32,500 nucleotides of DNA from the NCBI GenBank assembly GCA_037179515.1, contig JAXCGZ010004279.1, positions 17,501 to 50,000 on the forward strand. The letters run 5' to 3'. The notes under the pieces were generated by a model, which was not told the origin of the DNA, did not search any database, and was given only the letters and a program-made list of their open reading frames with translations. The position numbers were made by a program, and so were the translations under genes. This DNA comes from Halocaridina rubra. Taxonomy: Eukaryota; Arthropoda; Malacostraca; Decapoda; Atyidae. Positions 25,066-32,500 of this stretch are shown here, piece by piece. Position 1 is the stretch's first letter. Each line of letters opens with the position of its first letter.

Positions 25066-27620
25066 TGGATATTTTCTTTCCCTAATAAGAGAAATCTGCT
25101 ATATACCACAGACACTAATAGACAGTGGATGAGTTTCGTTACATTGATCTGCCTTCAACTTCCGCCGCGTAAGATATGTGATTATTATAAACTCATCATG
25201 AGTGATAAAAGGAAAAATTATAGTTCATGGCAGATTTTACACTAATCAACTAATCACATATTACATTTTATATGACTCAAGTGGATTCAGAACGCGATGA
25301 AATTCTGGTGCGTCAAACAGTTTCAAATAATATTTCTATAACAATTTTTAAATTAATATTTAAAGGCCAACTGTATGCAATTTGATGTCCTTCTTATATA
25401 AATTCAGATAATTACATTCAAGTCACATGGTATGAACTCAAATTGTTCAAAATATCAAAAGACAATTTTTGTGAATTTAGCAGATATTACTTTCAAAAGA
25501 TATTTGAAATAGTAAATTCAAAGATTTTGAAGTATTTCCTGTACTCTGTAATCACAATAAAACTGATATTCATGACCGCAAATGAAAAAGCTTATTTCTA
25601 AAAGTTACGCACTACTGAGCACACTTCAAAGTTTAAGAAGTAAAACTGAGCAAAAAATAAAACAATCCATTAGCAAACATTCCTAGCAAATACGAAAAGA
25701 GAGCAGAGGCTAACAAAATAATAATATTTATCACAGGTTATTAGAGGTTCAACTGAATTTTTAAAATGCTTTGACATGGGAATCTGAAATGGAGTCAAAA
25801 ATACATATCAATACCTATATGGACTTAGTTTCAATGAGCGTATAAATGTACGCATATGAGTACATGGGCATGCGCATGTTCGATACCATAAAGTTCAGAC
25901 GAATTATTGTAATTACAATTATGCAAAAATCAACATAAAACTTAAGTACTATGAATATATTCCTGAAGCTTGGTGCATACTAAGGTACTTGTAAACTGAT
26001 AATAAGCAAAACGTAAGGCTGGTTTTTTCCAAGTGCATATACAATATTGACGAATGCAATGATAATTTTTATATGATTTGGTAAATTTTTCATTCCTTTT
26101 CAAATACTGATATCTTTTTAATATACAGTACAGTATCATGTTAAAACAATTACATTTACATGTAAATACATATTATTGCAGTACATTTATTCATAACAAT
26201 AGTAAAATATGTTGCTACTGAGTAAGAACAATCTCTAAACCTTAAGATAGAGCTGAATTATAAGTTTATTTTGTAAATGGTAGTTGCCATTACTTTACAA
26301 TTTTTGCAGAATCTAGGCATGATAAAATTGTTCAAAATTCTATAAAACTCTTGACTGAAAATTTTCTTTCCCTATAGATATTAACCCACTATTCCACGTT
26401 TTTTAAATCTAATTTCATCAAGAAAGGCAGTAGTGGAAAAAACAGGAATTTTCTGATAGTCTCGGGAAATTAAAAGGAAAATATTACCATATTACCACAA
26501 AGTACCTGTATATTAAGCTATAACAATGTAGACAATGTCTACTGCCTAAAAATAATTTCCAAACAATTTGGGTAGTTTAAAAGTAATATCATTAATACTC
26601 TCGTAGAAAAGAAAATTGGTTTGACTTAATCATTACACTTCAGAGAATGACTTCCGCAAATAAGAATTTAAAAAAAAATGCAACAGTTAACATATACAGT
26701 TATTAAGAATGAGAAATTAGTTTTACACCTCTTGGAACTGTCTTATCTGTTTTTCATCTTTTTATTTCTACATTTATAATCAACGGACCAGAATCACTCA
26801 TGTTTCAAAAGACGAGGTATTTTATGGGCTCAACTGATTGTTAAAAAGCTCAAATTGGGTCATATCAATCAATGGAAGATGTCATTCTTGAAAAAAGTAC
26901 AGTTCATGACATGGACTATGCTTTCTGCTGAAAAAACGGAAAAGCTGTTCTTTTGTTTTCGTTATATGGTAAACTGTTACTACCAAATAAAAACAATTGG
27001 CAGGTTAGAAAACAAACTAGGGAAGAATATTTTTCCTTGAGAATATCCCTTAAAATATCTCTTATTCATAAGGAAATGGTTGAGAGCAAATTAGAATAAA
27101 AAAGTAGCTGAGATAACAATTTTACTTGCAAATATAAACCTATAAAACCTGAGTGAAACTGACCCCAGTTTGGTTATATTTAAGAGAACTTAGTATTACT
27201 GCCATTACCCAACTGTACGTACAGTACAACAAACAGCGTACATTCCTATATGCTCTGAGCTGTATGGTTGTAAGAGATAAATGTAAGAAAACACACGAGA
27301 TTAATATGTGTAAGCCCAAAAACCTGCGTGTGAATAAAGAATATGGGAGTAAAATAAAAACATAACAATTCTTAGACTATAACAACAGAAAAAAAAAATT
27401 GGGCTGATAATTACAGCGTAGGCATCACACGTCACCCGGCTGAAAACCTGTTTGCAGAATTAATTCAAACAATTATGAAATTAATTTCAAAGAATAATGT
27501 ACATGGAGGTGAATGGGGAAGATATAAACAAAACTAAAAGGACAAGGCCAGAAGGACTTCCGTCTTCTCGGCTATGACGTTTTTAGCGGAGAATTCCTCC
27601 AGCACCAGTGTCATACTCAC

Positions 27621-27768
27621 ACGTATCCAAGTTCTTCTGCAAGTGTCTGGAGACGCGGTTGCGTGCGTCGTTGAACTCGAAGTGAATGCCGACACGTAAA
27701 ACCGTTGGGTTTTGCTCGATAATGTCCGTGAGCTGCATTTCTATCTTGTTTCCTAAAACGCTTGCTCG
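27621..27768 (-). CDS. tmod: Tropomodulin, last common exon (end of LRR cap)
   Basis: The acceptor is TTATCTCTCGCAG at 27769-27771 and the donor is GTGAGTATG starting at 27620. The 148-nt exon holds 49 codons plus one base (phase 1). It begins RASVLGNKIEMQLTDIIEQN, continues PTVLRVGIHFEFNDARNRV and ends HLQKNLDT. This matches the tropomodulin segment [26 protein letters not shown], so the identity of the gene rests mainly here. After this point family members have only a short basic tail (vertebrate Tmods end in a lysine/arginine cluster). Without splicing, the frame would run 13 more residues (CEYDTGAGGILR) to a TAA at 27580-27582. The near-perfect donor and several phase-matched downstream exons make splicing the more likely route. 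Confidence 0.93.
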
Positions 27769-27826
27769 CTGCGAGAGATAAGAAAGTGAAGAAAGCATTA
27801 AATGAATTGCACTTATATTCCATGTA

Positions 27827-28650
27827 CAGTAATCCCTCGTTTATCGCGGGTGGTACGTTCCGGGACCACCTGCGATAGGTGAAAATCCACGAAGTAGCAG
27901 CACCATATTATATGAGTGTGACAGGTAAGTTTACCATAAATAACAGCGCACAAGCGTAAAGCTATATGAGCGTGATAGGTAAGTTTACCGTGAATAACCT
28001 ATACGTACTGTACAAAAATAATACCTATAATAATAACACATTATATGTATAAAAACAATAATGATAATACAGTAACTTTACAAGACTACCATGTGAGAGC
28101 AGAGAGGGGTACAATAATGATGACGTTTACATACTGCACAGCCGATGACAGCGCGAAAGGCCCACACATAATAACTGAATGGGTGAAGCAAAACAAGGGA
28201 AGATGCTGGAAGAATCAAGCTTCAATCAAAAAGCCAATCAGACCCCAGGATACAGAACACAATTCTGTGATTACTCGTCTCCCACCCATCAGCCAATATC
28301 ATCCTGTGTACTATCTCACGTAGGTGCGACCTTTTGTGTTTTCCAAGACGCAGATATCTATGCAGCAAATACCGTCCCGGTATCGTATTTTATATGGTGC
28401 AATACTGCGAGTTACATGCTTAAAGTTATGCTTTTTACTATTTTTTACTGTTTTATTATTCTTAGGCTAGGAAATACTTTTTTTTTTATAAATAAAATAA
28501 TGAAATACTGGAAATGTTAAATTTCTACATATCATGGATTCCCGCGATATACCCAGAAAATCTGTGATATAAAATACATATGCTTGCCATAAAAACCCGC
28601 GATGCACTGAATCCGCAGAAGGTGAACCGCAATATAGTGAGGGATTACTG
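27827..28650. mobile_element. Tigger/pogo-like MITE with TA target duplication
   Basis: The left end is TA|CAGTAATCCCTCGTTTATCG and the right end, read on the minus strand, is TA|CAGTAATCCCTCACTATATT. The outer 13 bases are identical and the similarity decays inward (TCGCGG / TTGCGG, CGCGGG in both halves). TA flanks and CAGT...CCCTC termini fit the pogo/Tigger branch of Tc1/mariner elements. At 824 bp with no recognisable transposase it is non-autonomous. An internal duplication (TATATGAGTGTGACAGGTAA / TATATGAGCGTGATAGGTAA) lies at about 27909-28000. Confidence 0.82.
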
Positions 28651-28671
28651 TACATACATATATTCAATAAC

Positions 28672-28925
28672 TGCAATCCACCTTGTAAGGGGGTGGCTGA
28701 GTCAATGCACACATGCAATCACCATAAGCCAAACATACCTCAAACACTCATCTCAGCTCCTTGGGGATAAAGAGTTGCCAAAAATCCCCCCAACCTGCTT
28801 GGGTCCTCCACAGCAAAAGTGGATAGTATTGAAATGAAAATGAGATTTTTTTTTTTGTAAGTTGTCTATATCAACCTATACACATGAGCCATGTTCCCCT
28901 TATAAGGGGAGTGGCTGAGTCAAGA
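28672..28925 (+). repeat. Pair of related repeat fragments, second with SINE-type tail
   Basis: CCTTGTAAGGGGGTGGCTGA and CCTTATAAGGGGAGTGGCTGA, each followed by GTCAA, occur about 215 bp apart. Between them lies CCCAACCTGCTTGGGTCCTC, which matches the AACCTGTTTGAGTCC block of the RTE-type tail at 30835-30930. Ends are not defined. Confidence 0.45.
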
Positions 28926-29359
28926 CAAAATACTCTGACTCTATGGGAAAAGAAAATACAGAGTAGGGGATTCCCAGTCCCCTCGCTCTGCCCCATTCAG
29001 TTGTAACATCCCAATTAACTTGCTTACGGAATCAAATTGAAAAAATAAAAAAATAGGAATATTATGTGGTGAAGAGTTGCATTTCATTCCTAAACCCCTG
29101 CAAAACAGAAAGAAAAGTTAAGTACACTTTAATAAGAGCAAAACCTTAATGGAACACCTCCTTCCTTTAGAAGTGTTAGTATGTATGAATAACTCATATT
29201 GACTAGAGGAACTACATCCTAACTCACCCAGATGTATGGTTTTGATGATGATACTTACAAATCCCACCAAAGCCATACTTACAAACTGACATCAATTACT
29301 ATTCTTTTCCAAGGAAAAACAGTTAGAGAAGAATGGCTTACAAGCTGCTCAACAAAGTA

Positions 29360-29686
29360 CAGACATTCCCCAACTTACGAATGGGTTAGGTTCCAGAAGT
29401 CTTTTCGTAAGTAGAATTGTTCGTAACTTGTGTTCAGGTAAAAAAAAAAAAAATAAAGTCTGTCCAGAGCATACATAAGCAGTACTGTACAGTACTTAGA
29501 CTAAAGATACTTAACTACTACATAAAACAGAAAATATACAGTATTAATTAATATTAATACACTAATACTAATGAAATAATACAGTACAGTAATACAACCA
29601 TTAATACATGGGTAGATAATGGGTATGTTTTTGTTAGTATCTGTGAATGTTCGTAACTCGGTTGTTTGTAAGTAGGGGAATTTCTG
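29360..29686. mobile_element. Second TA-flanked MITE, 327 bp
   Basis: The left end is TA|CAGACATTCCCCAACTTACG and the right end on the minus strand is TA|CAGAAATTCCCCTACTTACA. About 19 of the first 22 bases agree, and TTCGTAAC-type words recur inside both ends. The element is flanked by TA on both sides. A perfect 16-bp palindrome (AGTACTGTACAGTACT) lies at 29481-29496. No coding capacity; a Tc1/mariner-mobilised MITE is the best guess. Confidence 0.8.
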
Positions 29687-30385
29687 TAGTCTAATTATTC
29701 ACTAGTTTAGTAGAAGGCAAACAATTTTATGGAAGGAAGAAATACCAATTCTCTACTCCCCAACTAGTCTCTTTATTCAGTAGTTTCACAGCAAGAAATT
29801 AAATTGGACAGCTCCCACAGTCCAATCTCTTTTAGTCACCTCAAATGCTAAACCAAAAAGAAAGTGTCACTCCTTCCTCTTCCAAATAAGGAATAACTTT
29901 AATAATAAATAAATAAATAAAAATAATATATCTACAACGTTCTTTCATTACTTCCCATACAAAAAAAACCATGTAAACACATCTGAAATAGATCAGATTA
30001 AATGCTAAACTAGGGTAATGTCACATGTACATAAAAAAAAAAAAAAAATAGAATTCCAAAGTTGTACAGAAAAGTAAACAAGCAGTCTGAAAGAAACATT
30101 CTAATAATGCCAGTTCAAAGTTTTGCCATTTGAACAAAATGTTCCATTGGCATTTATAAATCAAAGCATACACAATGGGCGTATTCTGTCTCCTCGACCA
30201 TTAGTGATTAAAGCTACGTTAATTCAGTTCTATTGTTGCAATTGTGGACACTGCTGACTTAGCAATTTGTGAATGCTCATTTTTAAAATATTATAGGCAG
30301 ACCTAAACTTAATCATATAAATAGTAAAAGAAATAATATGCTATGTAACTTTCTAGAGACACAAATAGAGGGATATATACAGTAC

Positions 30386-30482
30386 CTGATTAGCAAGACG
30401 AATTTCTTCTATCATATGGGTTTTTAGGATGGCCTCCATTATACGGACAATCCCCGCAGGACTTATGTTATTTGTTTCCAAA
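30386..30482 (-). CDS. tmod: Tropomodulin, internal exon (LRR cap domain)
   Basis: This 97-nt exon has a TTTTTACACAG acceptor on its upstream side (30483-30485) and an AATCAG/GTACTG donor at 30384-30385. One base completes the Asn codon from the preceding exon. Then 32 codons follow, starting LETNNISPAGIVRIMEAILK and ending EEIRLANQ, and the exon closes in phase 0. The order LE(S/T)N-IS-GI-EA-L...EIRL-NQ is the signature of the next-to-last LRR in tropomodulins, which vertebrate Tmods carry as LNVESNFIS...ELRIDNQ. Both splice phases match the neighbouring exons, so the three-exon join is internally consistent. The exon is too short to appear as a long open frame and was found by reading between the flanking exons. 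Confidence 0.9.
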
Positions 30483-30834
30483 CTGTGTAAAAAGAACATA
30501 AATATCTATTACTTATATTACCAAGTGAAATGGAAGTCACATAACCACATAAAAAACATGACACTATAAACAGTATATATAAAAAACAATGTATATATCT
30601 AACCTTACTTTCTTCTGTCGAAAAGTACACTTAAAAAGTTACTAATAAAAATACATAATGATATTAAACCTTGATACTGATAATATGATATTATCTACTT
30701 TAGCAACATGTTTGGTAAGAGCTTCCGTAAGCTGGTGACAAGCACCACAATTCTGATCTCATTATTAATGGATGACAGTGTGTTAATAATAGGGGATTGC
30801 GTTCTTGTGCTCAATTCAAGAAGTGACAAAAACG

Positions 30835-30930
30835 TGTTTGAACCCACTATAGGGCGTTAAGAAGAGCATACAGCCTTAATTCACCAGCTCCAACCTGTTT
30901 GAGTCCACCCCAATCGAACAGGGGTTAATA
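30835..30930 (+). repeat. SINE/RTE-type 3' tail
   Basis: GAACCCACTATAGGGCGTTA, AGAAGAGCATACAGCC, CACCAGCTCCAACCTG and a CCCCAATCGAACAGGGG near-hairpin end in TTAATAATGACAC. The homologous inverted copy is at 12018-12135. Confidence 0.55.
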
Positions 30931-31004
30931 ATGACACACAAAACGGAAAACAACATCAACAACACTGTGTTATCAATACCAGTTTCATTTTAATTACAAA
31001 AGTA

Positions 31005-31215
31005 GTCACCATGGCTCAAGCGGCAGCGTCTGCGACTCTGAGGCGTCAGGTCGAGGGTTCGCGCCCCGTCACGGTCTGAGGTTAGCAAGGGCATGCACTC
31101 AGGGTAACAATTACATCTGCCAAAACAAGTCCTTCGCAATAAGGAAACCGTCCTAGCCCATGGTAGAAAAGGAAGTCCGTGACGTAAAACCGGAACATTT
31201 AAAAACCATAAGCAA
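31005..31215 (+). mobile_element. tRNA-derived SINE
   Basis: The head has an A box (TGGCTCAAGCGG, 31012-31023) and a B box (GGGTTCGCGCCCC, 31055-31067) spaced as in a tRNA promoter. It lacks a clean cloverleaf, so it is not a functional tRNA gene. The body ends with CCCATGGTAGAAAAGGAAGT, CCGTGACGTAAAACCGGAAC, a decayed form of the common 'aagggcatccggccgtaaaac' tail. It is in the opposite orientation to the host gene. Confidence 0.7.
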
Positions 31216-31249
31216 GTTTTCAAAGGATAATATATGGACAACAGACTAA

Positions 31250-32335
31250 TGCTTGCCAGTGTTGCCCATTATCTATAATAAGCAAAATCTTATCTGTTGC
31301 AGTAGCATAGTGGCTGTAAGAGCTTGAATAGATTGGTGTCCAGTGATATAGGATCGTTTTTCCTGGTGTTCAGCATGTTTTTATGTGGAAATCAGAGCAT
31401 TATTAATATCAGGTTTGTGTGTGGTCATATACATGCATGTAGAGCAAATTAAATTTCTTGAAATTGTTGGCCACGGTGCAATATGCAGATTTTTATACAT
31501 TGCAGTAGCAAGGTTAGTATGAATTTCCATATACTGTGCTGGTTACCTGCAATGTAAATTTGGTTCTTTTGATGTTCAACATGCTTTTTATAGATAACAG
31601 CACATTCTTAACCCTCAGAGGGCAGGGAATCTACAGAAAACATCCTGCCTTGATTGCACTTGCTTATACACTAATGTTCATCTGCACCAAGTGCTTTATA
31701 TTACACATCAGGTGGAGAAAATATGCAATACAATACCAAATACACTGGCATGCCACAACATGTGTTCTGGGGCCCATTTTGTTTTAAAACAATCCTGCAG
31801 AATTTGAGCAAAAAATGTTGACGTCGAATGGGTCCCAAGATGATGCAATCCGCCCTTAAGGGACTAATATCAGGATTTCATTATGAAGATATAAATATGC
31901 ATAAAAACCAAGAGTAAATGTAACAAGCTGCTATATGAATGACAGAAAACTTCTTGCAAGTGCTGGTTAATGGCATAATATGCCAAGTTCGCTCTGCTGT
32001 AGTAGTGCAATAGTAAGAGCTTGTATAGACTGGTGACAGGTGATGATGTTTTGATTTTCATAATGTTGAGCAGGTATTTGTTGGATAACGCAGCACTATT
32101 ATCAGGTTTACTGTAATGCTATTTATGTACTTATGTGCCTAAAAAGCAAGTGTAACTGTAACAATTTAAAAACAGAGAAGTGCTTCCGAGTGCTGGCCAC
32201 ACTACAATATGCAGACATATATCTACTGTTACAGCATGGATAGTATGAGCTTGTACTGACAGGTGACCAGTGACATAGGTATGTTCTCTTGAATAGGCAA
32301 CGTGTTCCTTGTGTTATTATTAATATTATATATGG
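31250..32335. repeat. Degenerate tandem array, ~230-bp unit, about four copies
   Basis: The ordered landmarks GCAATATGCAGA, TGCAGTAGCA, TAAGAGCTTG(T/A)ATAGA, TGGTG(A/T)CCAGTGA, TTCAGCATG, AACAGCACATT and ATTATCAGGTTT recur from about 31262, 31467, 31960 and 32190. Two spacings are close to 205-230 bp. The third is longer because a separate element is inserted in the second copy. Sequence identity is moderate, so the array is old. Confidence 0.65.
31612..31863. mobile_element. PiggyBac-like MITE inserted in the tandem array
   Basis: TTAA (31608-31611) precedes CCCTCAGAGGGC. The other end, read on the minus strand, is CCCTTAAGGGCGG, flanked by CTAA (864-867 of the 31 kb block), a one-base decay of TTAA. 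Excising the ~250 bp restores the uninterrupted array unit (ACATTCTTAATATCAGG, compare GCATTATTAATATCAGG in copy 1). TTAA duplication and CCC termini fit the piggyBac superfamily. No transposase is present. Confidence 0.55.
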
Positions 32336-32372
32336 CAAAACTGATAGGTAAAATTAATATGTAAATACTCAC

Positions 32373-32500
32373 TTGAGAGTTTTCAGTGCATTGTTTGTGA
32401 CGAGCGCTTTGACAAGGTCATCTAGGTGTCTATCACAGAGGCCAACATTGGACATACTTAAAGACTCTAACTTGGAATTGAACTCTAAGGCATCAAACAT
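32373..32500 (-). CDS. tmod: Tropomodulin, internal exon (LRR cap domain), cut by window end
   Basis: The minus strand is open from the window edge to a GTGAGTATT donor at 32372. It encodes 42 codons plus two bases (AA), beginning MFDALEFNSKLESLSMSN and ending VTNNALKTLK. The repeated pattern of hydrophobic Leu positions followed by Asn/Ser (LESLSMSNVGL, LVTNNALKTL) is a leucine-rich repeat of the tropomodulin cap-site domain, where the vertebrate equivalent reads like a FSIVGTR / NTTLKSLN pair. The protein caps the pointed (slow-growing) end of actin filaments together with tropomyosin. The exon ends in phase 2 and joins exactly to the next exon (AA + T = Asn), restoring the family's LKTLNLETN-type junction. 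The opening Met is probably internal, since the exon continues past the window and the N-terminal half of the protein is missing here. Confidence 0.87.

Larger units (their letters stand above)
22517..27620. other. Intron between last common tmod exon and T1
   Basis: A 5.1-kb intron bounded by the GTGAGTATG donor at 27620 and the TTTGCAG acceptor at 22517. It holds a two-copy 67-bp repeat, an A53 tract and a minisatellite (listed separately). No further exon was recognised. Confidence 0.6.
27769..30385. other. Tropomodulin intron with two MITEs and SINE-like tails
   Basis: The 2.6-kb intron runs from the GTACTG donor at 30385 to the CTCGCAG acceptor at 27769. Mobile-element remnants occupy about half of it. 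Confidence 0.8.
30483..32372. other. Tropomodulin intron with SINE and tandem array
   Basis: The 1.9-kb intron runs from the GTGAGTATT donor at 32372 to the TTTTTACACAG acceptor at 30483. Nearly all of it downstream of 30835 is recognisable repeat. Confidence 0.85.

Noticed and set aside
28045..28323. Plus-strand open frame of 92 codons inside the pogo-like MITE
   Set aside because: It shows no helix-turn-helix, CENP-B-like or DDE features. The element is too short to carry a transposase.
31005..31075. tRNA gene
   Set aside because: A and B boxes are present, but the acceptor and T stems have mismatches and the sequence continues into a SINE body.

Overview
This window is AT-rich animal DNA with no bacterial features: no operons, no ribosome binding sites, and no intact long ORF outside low-complexity DNA. 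The coding signal is split into short exons with GT/AG boundaries in matching phase. Abundant (AT)n, (AAT)n and poly-A tracts, tRNA-derived SINEs and TA-flanked MITEs resemble a decapod crustacean (shrimp, crab or crayfish) genome. The taxon is inferred from this style and from the protein; it is not proven.

The one gene I can support lies on the minus strand and crosses most of the window. It is the 3' half of a tropomodulin (tmod), the pointed-end actin-filament cap. Three consecutive conserved exons are visible, in transcription order: 32373-32500 (running off the window), 30386-30482 and 27621-27768. Joined, they encode about 124 residues of the C-terminal leucine-rich-repeat cap, ending in the helix that follows LGNKIEMQLTDIIEQN. 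The last of these exons stops in phase 1 at a strong GTGAGT donor.

Downstream of that donor the gene appears to fan out into alternative last exons. Four candidates begin right after an AG acceptor with the same bases TCCG, keep the phase (giving Phe-Arg at the junction) and end at their own stop. T1 (22419-22516) is a short, very basic tail. T2 (21652-21893) is basic, then proline-rich, then acidic. T4 (12469-12503) is only 10 residues. T5 (5720-5955) is an aromatic/basic linker followed by a 47-residue nearly pure Glu/Asp tail. A fifth candidate (T3, 17688-17872) has a different start but the same phase, and a sixth (T6, 5267-5343) is weak. If these are used, one actin-capping core is given chemically very different C-termini by alternative terminal-exon choice over about 22 kb. 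This is the most interesting feature of the window.

The rest is intronic or 3'-flanking DNA. At 24.4-25.1 kb there is an A53 tract preceded by AATAAA and then a 31-bp minisatellite. At 27.8-29.7 kb there are two MITEs with TA duplications. At 28.7-31.2 kb there are SINE and RTE-like tails. At 31.25-32.34 kb there is a degenerate ~230-bp tandem array interrupted by a TTAA-flanked MITE. Two very long (AT)n tracts lie between T4 and T5 (6.28-6.55 and 7.96-8.27 kb), with a reverse-oriented SINE between them. I see no convincing gene on the plus strand.
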